Assembly: GCA_022376465.1 (NCBI GenBank)
Contig: JACDTU010000011.1
Location: forward strand, 1,116,001 to 1,180,000
DNA: 64,000 nt
Origin: Cubamyces lactineus
Lineage: Eukaryota; Basidiomycota; Agaricomycetes; Polyporales; Polyporaceae
Reading direction: 5' to 3'
Below, piece after piece: positions 12,167 through 24,523 of this stretch; position 1 is the first letter of the stretch, and each line of letters begins with the position of its first letter. The notes under the pieces were generated by a model that was not told the origin of the DNA, ran no database searches, and saw only the letters and a list, made by a program, of their open reading frames with translations. The translations under genes and the position numbers were made by a program.

Positions 12167-14189
12167 ATGTTTTGTACGCTTTTGGATCTAGCGGACGAGC
12201 CTACACTGCTTGTAAGCCGACCGTCATCTGCGTGCATAGACGCGACACTTGGGCCACTGTGCAGTTTGGGAGTGATCCCATGTTCCATACTTATGCTCGA
12301 CACTCCTATTGGCCAAATCTTCGAGTATGCTGGTTTTCTTTCGGAGCCCCTTGTCTCTAGCTTGTTAGCATCACATCCCAACGATCTCGGATCTGCCACC
12401 TTCGAACCTCCTGTGGAATGGGAAGACTGGTGGGGCTGGGCTGGTGGAGGCGTTGAAGATACAAATGAAGACCCTACATCTGTGCCTGAAGACCCCTGGC
12501 TGCTGCTGCTGAAGTACTATGACTTCTGTCGCTGGCCCGATTCAGGCTCAAACGGAGCTCCTGAGCTTTCTCCTGACTACGATGTCATACCTCAGAGCCT
12601 GAAAACTGTTGTGCGTAAAGCTAGCCAGTTAGCGGTCACTCGTGAACCTGGCAGTACAATATTCTCCTCCGCCGGCTCGTCCTTGCCACTCGATGTGGCA
12701 TTATCAAGGAAGCCTGCCTCTACCGAATGTATACTACCTGGGATGTCACCCAAGAAGGCCCACGAGGTCATCACGATGTCCAACTTCATCGCGGAACTGC
12801 TACAATCCGATGCCTCTCTGTCTGATATCACCCACATCGTAGATGTAGGCGCGGGCCAAGTACGTATGGCATCTCGCATTCGATGAAGGTGCACATCGAG
12901 CGGCTTGATAGGAAGCCGAGGGATATGCTGACCCCCCGTACCTTTCCAGGCCTACCTTTCTCGAATGTTACGGGATCGATTAGGATCACATGTACTGGCC
13001 CTGGATTACAGCGAGGTCCAGACGCAAGGCGCAGCCAAAAGAGACGGCGCGGAGAGGAAGACCAAGAGGAAGATGGGACCTGGCGGGCCGGGAGGCTCGT
13101 CGAGTGGACCACCGGACGGGGCCCACCACGCGCAGATGGGACAGACACGAGACCGCGGCGAGGTGGATGAGCGAAGGTGCGGTTCCCTCACGTATGTGAC
13201 TGCGAAGATCGATGCGCGTACGCTGTGTGAGGCCACGGACGATTGGATTCGACGACGCGACGATGGGGCTGTGGTGGGTAATCGTACACGGGCACGCTCG
13301 AGCGTGCTGAACCCTGCGCCTGTACTGTTCGTCGCACTACATGCGTGCGGGTCTCTTACGCCGGATATCTTCCGGGCCTTCACCGCCTCTCTAAAGGCCG
13401 GGACGTCTGCTGCGTCCTGGGCACCTCGGGCTGCTGTGGTCGTAGGATGCTGTTACAATATGATGCGATCGGAAGGTAGGGACGCATAGCGCTGAGTTCT
13501 ACTGTACATTCTGGATTGTAACTGAACACGGCTGTATTTCGCGTAGATTTCCCTCTGTCACGCGCGCTGCGCTCAAACGCGAGCCAGGGCATCTCGCTGA
13601 ACGCAAACCACCTCCAACTGGCCGCGCAGGTACCTGCCCAGTGGACCCGCACAGCGGAGACTCTGCGCGATGCGCGACTCGCCCTTCGGAAGATCGTCTG
13701 GCGCGCCCTCATTAACGACCTCTTGATCAATATCGGCGAGGATGAAGAGCGTCGCGGTGAAGCCGCGTCGAAGGAGGGGGCCAAGCCCGGATCGGACGAC
13801 CGCCGATCGCGGCGGCTGGGCAGGCTGAACGACGCTGCGTATGCGGATTGGGAGACGTTTGCTCAGCGCGTGCGGACGAAGCTAGGGCTGCGGGAGGGCT
13901 CCTTGGTAAGAGCGGACCGGAGGAGAGAGCGTAGGATTCAGGTCTTCCATGTGTTGAGATGCATCGTTGGGCCTGTCATTGAGAGCTTGATCATGCTCGA
14001 TCGTGCGGCGTGGATGCAGGAGGAGCTCGAGGCGAGTCTTTGTCCAGTGGTATGCCGGCGCTCGTTGTTAACCCTTGAATTGTATTTCAGGGCACAGGCC
14101 TCGAGGTGGGCCTAATCAACCTCTTCGACCAAGCCAGCGGGAGCGGTCGTAACGTGGCGCTTATCATCAGACCGCACCACAGCCCGTAG
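12167..14189 (+). CDS. METTL25/RRNAD1-like methyltransferase
   Basis: Four exons, 12167-12859, 12950-13475, 13547-14049 and 14091-14189, close in frame. The SAM-binding motif I is THIVDVGAGQ joined to AYLSRML over the first intron. It is followed by VLALDYSEVQ, a long low-complexity insert rich in G/P/K/R (about 13020-13180), then PVLFVALHACGSLTPDIFR and AAVVVGCCYNMMRSE, the HACG and GCCYN signatures of the METTL25/RRNAD1 family. These proteins are predicted SAM-dependent methyltransferases; the target is not settled in fungi. The end GTGLEVGLINLFDQASGSGRNVAL is also family-typical. The ATG at 12167 is the first of the frame. Confidence 0.88.
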
Positions 14190-14538
14190 TGACGGCGGGG
14201 CATGAGAGGAAAAAGAACGACTGCATACGTATCTCTATCCTAGAATAATGTACACAAAAAAGCTGGAAAGAAGTGCATTTTCCAGGCTGTGAGAGAGGTG
14301 GTGGGGAACCGGTCCAGAGCGACGACTGGGCGAACGCGAAGGGGGTCATAGGCAGGGGATGCAGGCAAAGGGACCAACGTGAGTACTGGGTGCTACACAT
14401 GAGGGGACAGACGACGATGCGACAACAGCAAGAGAGAACCGATTAATGAGAGGCGATGAGAGACCGAGTTAGTGAGAATGAAGACGTCCGTGTGGTGAGA
14501 GAAGTTGAGAGGGGTTGTTTTGTACAAGATGGGCCCGT
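14190..14538. other. Convergent intergenic region
   Basis: About 350 bp between the stop of the methyltransferase gene and the stop of the RING gene. It holds the two 3' UTRs and nothing else I recognise. Confidence 0.5.
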
Positions 14539-17500
14539 TTAGTGCACGAGCTCGTCAGCAGTGGATACACCCTGTAACATAACGCCTGGTCAGTGTACGA
14601 TCAGAGAACGCGCGAAGATGATACACTTGCCTTCGACCGACATGCCGGGCAGTTATTCCGGCCGACCTGCAACCACTTGTCCACGCAGTCCTTGTGGAAC
14701 GCATGCCTGCAGTGCATCAGGCGTACGTCATCTTCGGGCTGATAGTCGTCTAGACATATCAGGCACTGCATTCACCAAGTATCAGCATCCTGCAACTCAA
14801 CGGAGCAAGAGACGATGAAGGGGGACGTACGCGATCGACGCAATTTGAGGCCACCCTGCCCTCGCGCTCGTACTTCTCCAGCTGACTGAACTTCACCGTT
14901 TGGAGATCAGACTTCTCGATGTCTTCCCAGGTCGCGACCTGCGGCTTGACTTGACCGAGAAGCTCTGCAAGCTCCCTATAATATCATACATAGGGTAAGA
15001 AGGGGGTTCCCAGCGACGTTCGCATACTCGAGCACACTCACCATAGGGCCTCATACGAATCGAGGTTGTCTGGACCTGTAACCATATGGTGGTTCGGCGG
15101 GTAGTAGCCTGATAAGTGAGAACGACCGTGATCGTTAGCACAAAGCAACCTCATATGACCAACGACGGGCAGCCGCAATCGAACGCGATACTGACCTCCA
15201 ATGACGTAAATCAGGAACGTCCGCGAGCCCGTGCTCTCGGTCGTCTGTCGATTCCTCGAGCCGTTCCGCCGTCCGGGGCGCAGGTTACGCAACGCGGTCG
15301 CCGCGCGCGATTGCCAGCTGCGACCGCGTGGGGTCGCGTCGCCTCCGTTGCTGATATTGGTATTGTCCGCAGAGATGGTCGAACTTGAACGGCGGCCCTC
15401 GTCCAGAGTGCCTCCTGTGCGTCCGTCCGAGTCGCGCGTGCCGAGCGAGGACGCCGAGTCTTCGTGAAGGTCGCCGGCGTGGTGGTGGGTATGATCGTGC
15501 GTGTGCGCATGTCCGTGCACTTGACCCATTTCGACGGATTGGAGGCCGACGACGATGACGGGCACTACCATATTAGCATTGGGGTCGGTCGCGGGAAGCG
15601 CGGACGACGACGACGTGGATTCCGCACCGTCTGGTGATAATGGCGATGGCTCGACGGACACGGGCGAGGGCAAGTGTGAAGGCGATGATGGTGATGAGCT
15701 CTGTGGCGAACCTGCAGCAGGTGCGAGGGGGTCCAAGTCAGAGTGTGACTCGTGTGCATGCGCAGACGGGGCTGAGGATGGCGAGGGAGGGGACTGGGTA
15801 TGTGGGAACGAAGGAGCACCTGCGTTGGCGTTGGGAGGAGTCGTGGCTGCAGCATGCCCGGCGATCTGGTTCGCATGTATCGGTTGGAAGCGGTACAATC
15901 GCCAAAGTTGGATGCCTGAGGGCCTGCGCTCTCCATCTCCGCGCTCGTCCTGAGTACGTCCGCTGGGAGAAGCCTGATCGCTGCGATTGGGGATATCGCG
16001 GCCGGATGGCATGGGTGTGGCGGTGCGCACGGACGTGCGGTCCTCTTCCACGTCTGCCTCCTCATAGTCCTCGTCCTCAGAGTCGGACACGTCTTGGAGA
16101 GGGGGCAACTCGTCGTCGTGACCGTCGCCTTCACCTTCGCCATCGTCATCGCTAGGAGACGGTGCCCGAAGATCATCATGGGGAGGAATGGGGGAGTCAG
16201 CTTCTGTGGCGTGGTCAGAAGCTGTTGAGCGATCTTCCCCGTTATGAGTGTGAATGCCCTCGGAAGATGGCGCCGTTGCACCCATGCCACTTTCCGAGAG
16301 CGCTACTCGAAGATCTGCCTGCAGGTTCAACAAGAACCGCTCAAAGCTGTCTTCTGGCGGGGGCGGCCGCGAAGCGCGATTAGGATCGTCCGAGCCCACC
16401 CGAGCCGCGCCCTCGAAGCTCGCGCTCGCAGCAGACTCGGTACTCGAGCCTTCAGTCGTCAAACCTAGACCAACATTGAGAGCGCGAGCCATCTCGGCCA
16501 GCATGATCTCGCTGGGCCGCATGTTCGCCGGATCCTCCGAAGTGGAGGCTGTGGTGCCCCCACTAGCCTGAGACAAGCCAGAACGATTCAAGCCAAGCCG
16601 TTCACGGAAGCTTTCCCAGACATTCCGGATGCGTTCCCGGCCCTCACGTTGCTGAGGTGCAGGTGCGGGCACTGGTACTGGAGGAACGACTGGGTCAGCA
16701 GCAGCCAAGTCGCTGAAGCCAGGACCCCCACCAAGGCCCGCTGTAGGCGTGGGAGACATGGGCCGAGGGATGGCAGGTGGCGGCTGTGGAGGCGTATTGG
16801 CATCTGTATTCGCTTGGAAACCTAGACTGGGTGAGAAGAGGGACGCGGCGGTGGCAGCGGCTGCGACGCTGGAGATAAATGAGTACGGGTGAATACGGGG
16901 AAAGGACGAAATTGGGTCATAACGTACCTCAAAAGGGTTCCCAGAACGTCAATGCTGCTAGGTGACAGCGCCCGAGCGCGAGAATCCGCCTCTTCCCCAG
17001 AGTGCTGGTCGACTTGAGAAGCGGTGGATACGGATGGGTCCGGAGCGTCGTCAGAAGACTCGGAAGCGGCAGAGGCGTCAAACGCAGTGCTTGAGATATC
17101 GGACGAGGATCGTGAGGGCCGGAAAGAGGAGGGTGCCGTGCTGGGCTCTGAGCCGGACGACCGTCGTCGCAGCATGCTGCTAGGCCGGGGGATGAACGAC
17201 GAGAGCCTGCGCCGCGTACTATGTCGCTCATCCGACTGGTTGACCATTCGGGGAACGGACGAAGAGCGCTGACCAAGCTGGGACGAAGGTGCAGATGCGT
17301 TCGCAGAGGGCGTTTGTGCTGAAGAGCGAGAGGTTGTGTTGGGCTGCGCAGCGGGGGGATTGTCACTGGTGTTGACGACCCCTTGTACCACTACGAGCGT
17401 GCCCGGAGGCGGGAAGTGGCGCGGTGCTTGCGGGGTAGGATCTGCTGCCCCTGGCGTGGAACCATCCACGTCGGGGAGAGGGGATGGTGAGACGATGGGA

Positions 17501-18312
17501 GACGGATCGGGCGCGTCAGAGAGTTGCCCGTCTTGCGAGCTGCCCTCGACGAAGAGGCTCTCTTGGCGGGGGCGCTCGAGCAGGAAGTCGTTGATCTCGC
17601 GTTCGATCTCCTGTACGTGGTCATCACACTGAGTGGAGGCGTCGACCTTGGTCGAACCCGACACGGAGGATGATGGTTGCATTGTACCGGGAAGAATGAC
17701 GTGGTGGTCTTGACTGGGACAGTAATCGTCGTCCGGGGACAATGCCGTGGGCTCCGGTTGCACTAGGTCTTCTGAGGGTGGCGGAAAGGATACGGTCGAA
17801 TGAGACGCGGAGAGGATGGAAGGCTGAGCAGGCGCACCAGTAGACAAGGGGATGGTTGAGATGGGCTGCTCTTCTTGAGCACTAGACAGGACCTGGGCAT
17901 CGACGGTCGCTGCGGGCGCTGGAGGGTGAATGTCGCCTTCGTGGAGCGCCTCTGAGAGATTAGGCAAAGAAGCTGGAGCTTTGGAGAATCTGCGGGAGGA
18001 GCGCCAACGCTTTCGGAAAGAAGGAGCGTGGTTGGTGGACGAGGAAGAGGAGGATGAGGGCATGGGCGAGGTGGTCGCGTCAGACTGAGTGCGTGTCCGC
18101 AGGAGGTTGCGGACGCTTCGGCGGACGGATGCGCGGGGTGAAGCCTTGGTGGAGAGGGAAATGGAGGTCTGCACGGGCTCTACGCCATCTTGTTGGGAGG
18201 ATTGGGACGAGTGGGCTGCGGTAGACGTTGACGGCTGGGAGACGAGGTGGGGACGCTGAGCGGGCGATACGGGCGGAGGGGGGCTGGAACTGCGTGAGTT
18301 GGCTTGACCCAT
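14539..18312 (-). CDS. Large RING-H2 finger protein with N-myristoylation signal
   Basis: Six exons, 16928-18312, 15196-16868, 15042-15108, 14831-14975, 14631-14765 and 14539-14571, sum to exactly 1146 codons (1145 residues). The protein begins MGQANSRSSS, a good N-myristoylation consensus (Gly2, Ser6). About 900 residues of Ser/Pro/acidic low-complexity sequence follow, with a His-rich patch (HGHAHTHDHTHHH). The folded C-terminus reads FLIYVIGGYYPPNHHMVTGPD, then a C3H2C3 RING-H2: CLICLDDY, CRHAFHKDC and CPAC. RING-H2 proteins are usually E3 ubiquitin ligases; membrane anchoring by myristate is inferred. The last intron (14572-14630) has a GC donor, AAG|GCAAGT. Reading through it would give a different 10-residue tail. 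Confidence 0.88.
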
Positions 18313-18670
18313 TAGATAGTCGGGAAGAGGGGACTAAGGAGCGGAGCGGTAGGATAAGATGTATGCGTCCGTGGACGAGAAAGAGGAGGAGGAAGACGGG
18401 GAGGAGGGCGTCGTCGCTGCCGGAGACTGGCTGGGAGAGGGAGGAGGGAAAGAGCGAGTGGAGAGAGCCAAAGATGACCAACGGCCTAGGCGCCCATCAC
18501 ACAGGCGCGAGTGTATACGTACTACACTTGCCATCCATTCAGCACACAATCCACCTTCGCAGATCGTCTAGCGAGTACAGCGTTGCCTAGTGTACACAGT
18601 CCTATCCCGTCCGTCCTTTGTACATAGCACTTCTCCTTTCATTCCCATACCCCGCACGCGTCATCATCAT
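18313..18670. other. Upstream region of the RING gene
   Basis: About 360 bp between the start of the RING gene and the stop of the vip1-like gene. It probably holds the promoter of the former and the 3' end of the latter. No distinct motif is seen. Confidence 0.4.
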
Positions 18671-19799
18671 TCAGATCACCGTCGGCGCCTCCGTCGTCTT
18701 TCCGCTCCCCGCCGTCGGGTCCGCGCTCGGGGCGGACGTCGTCGACACACTCTGCACGTTGGGGTCGATCGGCGGCGCTGCCGATCCCACTCCCGTCGAC
18801 TGCGCAGTCGGTGCGCTCGAGCTTTGCTTGTGCGCCTCGGCTATGCGCCGCGCCTCCTCGTGGATGTCGAGCACCTGCTTCGACGTCGACGTGTAGAACG
18901 CCTTCACCTTCTGCCCGAACGGAGACGACAGCGCACGCGCGTAGTACTGCAGACAAAAGAGACGTGGTGTGAGACATCGTGTGTCGCCATCAAGGGGTAG
19001 AGTGCGCGGAAGGCACGTACGTCGCTAGCCGTCTTGGTGATCCCCTTTTGCTCGTCCACCGCTTTCGCTTGCTGAGTCGCACTCGCCAGCGTCTCCTGCA
19101 CCTTGCCGGATATCGTCTTCTCTGGGCCCAACGCCTTCTGGCCTGTCACACAGCTCAGGATTAGTCCAGGATTACCCCTAAGGGGAAGGGATACGTACCG
19201 AGTGTGGTGTCGAGGCTTTGAATGTAGGACAGGAAACGGTTCGAGATGCCGTGTTGCTTGTCAAGCTCGATGGCGCGTTGGAGGACCTGGTCCGATAGGG
19301 TGTAACCCCGTGCGAGGTACTCGGCGGCAACTACGCTTCCAGGGTTAGCACACAGCCGTCGTTGCTCGAGGGTAGGGTAGAGCCACTCACTCCCTGCGCG
19401 AGGCTTGTCGGCCTGCTCAATGTGGCCCTCATGGTGTGCGGCGCCATCGTCCTTGTCGTGGTGCTCCTGGTCGCTGGTGATGGTCAAGTGTGCGCCATCG
19501 AGGGTGCCGCCGTTGAGCATGAGCGCCGTCTTGGCGGCGGACGGCTTCTCGAAGTGGATGGTCGCGGTGTGCTTCTCGCGATCGTACTCGACCGACGTGA
19601 TCTTGCCGCAGAAGCTGGTGTATAGGCGTCAGAGGGGACACACGTTGAGGTAAATGGGGGCTGGTCTCACGTAAAGAAGTCGGTGAGGTGCTGCTCGGTG
19701 GTGGCATCTGAAATGCCAGAAACCTGTGTAGGGACCGTGGTGAGCAATGGCGCGTCGGGGACGATGGGTGAGACGTACGTGAATGGTGTATGCAGACAT
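18671..19799 (-). CDS. vip1: Vip1-like RNA-recognition-motif protein
   Basis: A multi-exon gene starting MSAYTIH, then a GTACGT intron, then VSGISDATTEQHLTDFFTF. The RRM has the RNP-like strands TIHVSGIS and TATIHFE with the helix SAAKTALMLNGG, and it continues with AHLTITSD. A helical region (ARGYTLSDQVLQRAIELDKQHGISNRF) and the tail FGQKVKAFYTSTSKQVLDIHEEARRIA follow, then a Ser/Thr/Pro-rich end with the stop at 18671-18673. This order (one N-terminal RRM then a long amphipathic helix) matches fission yeast Vip1 and its fungal relatives. Molecular function is little known; RNA binding is inferred from the RRM. Confidence 0.85.
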
Positions 19800-20592
19800 G
19801 GTGGTTGTCGTCTTTGTTGGAATTGAAAGTCGTGCGTAGGCAGAGATCGATGGTGAGGAGGGAGGGAGAGCGTGACTTATGAATCTTAAGTAGGCTGGCC
19901 CTAGACTAAGGCTTGCTGGAGAGTTGGCGGAGACCCACCCACCCATGACATCACCCAAGCCCCGGTCCGATCTCCGGGCTCCCCTCACGCTACTCAACAC
20001 CGTGTCTTAGCAATTTCTGGCTCATACTCCCCTTCGCCACATGTGCTGGTGCGCCATGGGGAGGATGGCTTATCGCCATGGTATATAGCGTACGGCGCCT
20101 AGAGGCTCAGCTAGCTCGCACAGCACAGGTGGCCCTCTTAGTGGATGTCGTCTATGTCTGCGTCCAATACTAGTGTATTTGCATGGGCGAGGGGCACGAA
20201 TGATTCGTGTGGCGACCAATCGCGCTGGCTACTTTACTGTAGGAGCTCTCAAAGGTACTGGTCAACAGTGGGGGACAATGACCGATAGTTCTCCTCTGCT
20301 ATGCTCGCACACGAACAGACCTAGATTCACTGCTACTCATGAGTATGGTTCACTTCACGTAAGCTTGGACGTTGGGCAGAACAATATGCAGGACGCATTG
20401 GGTTTCGACTAGGCACTCAGCTTCGCCACCTCAACTCGACACCCACCACCATAATGACTTACCTGCGCAAGAGTACTTGGAGTGTCCTGGGTGCTCCGAA
20501 TGCCGCAGGTGATGCATTGGAGTAGGGTGTGAATAGGATCGCATTAGTGCATCGTACCGTAGGAAGAAACCCGGAAACCCCAGCGATCATCA
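19800..20592. other. Intergenic region
   Basis: About 790 bp between the vip1-like start and the next gene's stop (both minus strand). It should hold the vip1 promoter (CT/GA-rich near 19810-19880). No other feature is visible. Confidence 0.4.
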
Positions 20593-21731
20593 TCACTCCA
20601 GGCCAGTGTAGCCTGCATACCCGCTCGCAACCCGCCATTGCCGGAGCCACGCAAAGTCCAGCTCCTGGCCCTTGAGCGCGTCCTCGATCTTCTTCAGCGT
20701 CCACGCGAGCCAGCGCTTCTCCTTGTCCGCGGGCTTGCCGTGATCCTCGTCGCGCATGGCCATCGCCGCAGGCTCCGTCTTCTCGAGCAGCTGCTGCAGA
20801 GAGGGTACGAGCGCGCGGGCAACGGCGAGCGACTCGTCCGTGGCGTGCTTGAAGCAGGCGGTCATGAGGAGCGCACTGCAGACGAGGTCGGAGGACACGG
20901 GTGGGAGTTTGTACACGCCAAAAAGAGCGGTGAGGGTGATGGTGTCTTGTAGAGGGTGCTCGAGGTGCAGCGAGTGCAGGATGGGGCGGGCAGCTTCCAG
21001 CGTGAGGTCGAGACCGTACTTGGAGTGGTTACCGAACACCTTGAGCGCGAGCTGTGGACAGTGGAGCTCCTCACAGCGTCCTTATTGACAGGACAAGATT
21101 CAGAGGGCGGCAGCATGGGGACGAGGCTGGCACTCACGAGCAAAGTTGACCGGGGTAGAAGGCCTGAATGTTCGCCGGGCATCTCGCCATTTGGGAAAGA
21201 GCTCGGTTACGCGCTCGAGCTGCTCGGGCGTGGTCGCGAGCGAGAAGAGATGGTGCCATGCGGCGGAGCGGACTTGGCGGGCAGGCTCAGTCTTGTCTGC
21301 TATGCATCCCTTGACGAACAGGTACATCTCTTCAAAGCGAGCGTTTCTGTCGTAGTCTCTGGGTGCAGGAACAGAGGGATTGTGGGGGGGAATGTCGGTG
21401 GGCTTGGCAGCGTCGACGTGTGCCGGCTTCTGCTGCTGCTGTTGCTGCTGCTGGCCGAAGAGATCATCGGAGAAGAGGGAGTCTGATTCGTCTTCGGCGA
21501 AGAGGTCGTCAGCATCTGCTGCAGCTCCCTGCTGCTTTTTCTTCAACGCTAAGATGAGGCATGTCGTGAGCCCGCAGCTGAGTGCAGTAGTGCATCCAGG
21601 ACAGTAGTGTACACACCAACTGGTGACGCGTGAATGGCGCGCACACGCAGAGCTGTCCGGCATGGGCGAGCAAGATGACCAGAAAGCGAAGGCCGCAGTG
21701 CACGGTGGAAGGAGGCGAAGACGTTGGCCAT
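20593..21731 (-). CDS. Predicted mitochondrial helical protein of unknown function
   Basis: Three exons join in frame. Exon 1 starts MANVFASFHRALRPSLSGHL and continues with RPCRTALRVRAIHASPV, rich in Arg/Ser/Ala with no acidic residue: a typical mitochondrial presequence. Exon 2 starts ALKKKQQG, has acidic ADDLFAEDESDSLFSDDLF and a Q8 run, then a helical part (FEEMYLFVKGCIADK, AAWHHLFSLATTPEQLERVTELFPKWRDA). After a second intron the helices go on (CEELHCPQLALKVFGNHSKYG, EAARPILHSL) to the stop at 20593-20595. The helix-pair pattern suggests a PPR- or TPR-like repeat protein, perhaps linked to mitochondrial ribosomes or RNA, but I do not recognise the family. The Q8 run is coded by CAG repeats near 21430-21455. 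Confidence 0.65.
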
Positions 21732-22311
21732 GGCCGGAGACAGCGAGCAGGCCCTTGGACACGGTGTCGAGCGCGACGCCGACAGGAAATTCCGTGTTCG
21801 CGTCTATCCGCCACCAAAACCAAACAAAGCCAAAGGGAGTTCCATTGCGAAGATCTCGATCTACAGCCGCCTTTGTATGGTCGTTCGACTGCTTGACTTG
21901 CATACCACCAGGATTTACCAGTGTACGACCAACCATCTGACCGCTTATAAATTGCCCTCGTTGTCCTGCGCATTGCTCGCTCTGAAGAACTTCCCCAGCA
22001 GCTCCGCACAACATGCTCGGCGTACCGCACCATGATTATGTTGACAGTCTGACATCCCTCAGCTATTCAATCAGCTTCCAAATTGTTAGGCGTGGGTCGC
22101 GGTGAGGTAAGGCACCGTACTGTTGCTGCTGATTAAAACAGCTCGGGAGTGCGCACTATGCCCGGTATTCGTAACTGCGGTCAACTGGTTTAGACTTCGG
22201 GCTGCTTGCGTTCCGTTAAACGTTTCACCTCCTCTTCGCCCAGCCCGTGGCCCCTACAGCTATAGCTTGCTCATTCTCCCTCCCTATTCTGCCTCAGACT
22301 CCATATCCGCC
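21732..22311. other. Divergent intergenic region upstream of epoxide hydrolase 1
   Basis: About 580 bp between the starts of the mitochondrial-protein gene and the first epoxide hydrolase gene. A TATAGC sequence near 22260 lies about 50 bp before the epoxide hydrolase ATG and may act as a weak TATA box. Confidence 0.35.
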
Positions 22312-23928
22312 ATGAGCAGCTGGGCCAAACCTTTCACCGTCGACGTTCCTGACGCTAATATCGAACTTCTGCGCAAGAAGCTGGAACTCGCCACATTCCC
22401 CGACGAATTGGAGAATGCGGGGTGGGACTATGGCATTCCTCTGGAGGACGTCAAGCGTCTCACGGCTCATTGGAAAGACGCCTTCGATTGGCGCAAGGCT
22501 GAGAAAGCCATCAACGAGATACCCCAGTTCACCACCGATATTGACGTGGATGGCTTTGGGTCTCTGAACATACACTTCGTGCATCAGAAGAGCAAGGTGG
22601 AGAATGCCATCCCGCTTCTCTTCGTACATGGCTGTGAGTGAGTTTCATCAGGACGGGCAAAATCACGCACTCAATATACATCTCAGGGCCGGGGCACTTC
22701 CTTGAAGTACGCAAGCTGCTGCCCCTTCTGACGTCCGACTCTCCGGACCATCCGAGCTTCCACGTTGTTTCCCCGAGCCTACCGGGATACGGGTTCTCGG
22801 AAGCTCCTACTAAGCCAGGGTTTGCGGGATATCAGTACGCGGAGGTACTGTATCTTTAGCTGCACAGAGCTTTCGCGATACTGATCGAGTATCTTACAGG
22901 TCCTGAACAAGCTCATGCTCTCTCTGGGGTACAATGAATATGGCGAGTGCCTTCACGTCAATATGTACGTCGTACGTCAAATATTGACCTGGCTATTCCA
23001 TTGCAGTGTACCAAGGTGGAGATTGGGGCCATATCGTACATACTCGTGGGATTTTCTATCTGTGAGACCGGTATACTCAATCATTGTGTGTCACAGCTCG
23101 GAGTCTATGTCGCGAACCGATATGGGCATAAGCACCTCAAGGCATGGCTGTCAAATATGCCAGGGTACGATTGCCCTCTCGTCCACCATTTTGCGCACTC
23201 GCTGACGTTGCAATGCCCAGCTACCGACCTCCGACTTTATTCACTCATCCTCTGATTTTCCTTGAGATGCTGACCATGCCTTTCAATAGAAGCCTTGCAG
23301 ACGTTTTCACAGCGATCAAACAGTTCCCGAACAAACATGGCGGATTTGTCTTCCTACAAGCTACCGTTCCACAGACTATAGGATACAGCCTCACGGACTC
23401 CCCTGTTGGGCTGCTCGCCTGGATCTATGAGAAGCTTCACGAGGTGGTCGACAATTACCCGTGGACCGACGACGAAGGTAAGTGGATCAGGGATCGAGAC
23501 AACGGCTGTTCTGACGAGCAACCACTATGTGCAGTGCTGGGGTGGATATCGATCTACTGGTTCTCTCGTGCTGGTCCTACGGCGACGGCTCGCATGTACT
23601 ACGAGATGACAGGAGGACACAAGCATGACGTGTTTGAGGGCACGAAATGGACATCTGTTCCGTTCGGGGCGTCCCATTTCCCCCGCGAGCCCCCGCGCGT
23701 GCCGAAGTCGTACGTTTTGACATCTCGTCTCTGGAAGTGGTCGTTGACATTGCGATTGTGCGCAGGTGGGCCCACATGGTCGGGAAGGTGGTGTTCGAGT
23801 CAGAGCATGACGCAGGTGGGCACTTCGCTGCTGTCGAACAGCCAGACAAGCTCGCCGGAGACCTGCGCAAGATGTTCGGCAAGGGAGGCCCCGCCTACGG
23901 TGTCGTATCGGGAAAAGACGGGTATTGA
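22312..23928 (+). CDS. Epoxide hydrolase 1 (alpha/beta hydrolase, EHN domain)
   Basis: Eight exons, 22312-22633, 22687-22844, 22900-22942, 23007-23035, 23097-23164, 23221-23477, 23535-23709 and 23766-23928, sum to 405 codons. Residues 1-100 form the epoxide hydrolase N-terminal domain (WAKPFTVDVPDANIELLRKKL, DVKRLTAHWKDAFDWRKAE). The oxyanion motif is HGWPGH. The nucleophile Asp is in VYQGGDWGH, and the catalytic His in AGGHFAAVEQP near the end. This architecture is that of microsomal/juvenile-hormone-type epoxide hydrolases, which open epoxides to vicinal diols; fungal copies usually serve detoxification or secondary metabolism. Intron 3 (22943-23006) uses a GC donor. The next gene is a tandem paralogue. 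Confidence 0.9.
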
Positions 23929-24523
23929 CGAGTTGTGGTATGTATTCAGGAAGCGTGAGAAATCGACTGTCTGCCACACGCTGGCGTAACCATCTGACTC
24001 GGAGGGGTCCACGGTGCGCTCCGCCGTGACGTCGATGAGATGGGACCATCCAGGGGAAGACACCTACTCAGCGGGAAAGCGGTGAGGTGTAGTCAACTTT
24101 AGACTTCGGCGACTTAGGAAGTGGTGTTGTTCCGCCGATGGCAAAGCGAATGTCGAAGATCCGAGTCGTTGCACGAGTGAGGTAAGCCTCGGAGTCGTTC
24201 ATGGTTATGAGACGCTGCTCAGATAGCCTCGATTGGAGATGACGTTATCGAAATTTTGGGGATGTCCGAACGTGGCTATCTGGACACTCGTCCAAGCCAA
24301 GTCTACTTCACCCGCCTCGCACCGGTGATCCAAGATGCACGCATAAGGCAACCTTACTACGCACTACAAGTGAAACTTGGTATCAGCCACCAGCGGCGGT
24401 CGGTTCCGGGGCGCGCCAAGGGTCGGCTGCGTCCTGACTCTAGCAGCAGCCGCTGGCCCAGCATTCTATATAACCATCCAAGCCCCTTGAGTACAACGCC
24501 CTGCCACACTGGCAGATCCTACT
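23929..24523. other. Intergenic region between the epoxide hydrolase paralogues
   Basis: About 595 bp. It contains the promoter of the second paralogue with a clear TATA box (24467-24473). No gene is seen. Confidence 0.5.
24467..24473 (+). promoter_or_regulatory. TATA box of epoxide hydrolase 2
   Basis: TATATAA located 51 bp before the ATG at 24524, a usual distance for a strongly regulated fungal promoter. The first paralogue has only a weak TATAGC at the like position, so the two may be expressed differently. Confidence 0.5.

Noticed and set aside
15038..16759. Reading the RING gene as two genes (starts at 18312 and 16759)
   Set aside because: A good GTACGT...CCAG intron at 16869-16927 joins both parts in frame, and the total closes to a whole number of codons.
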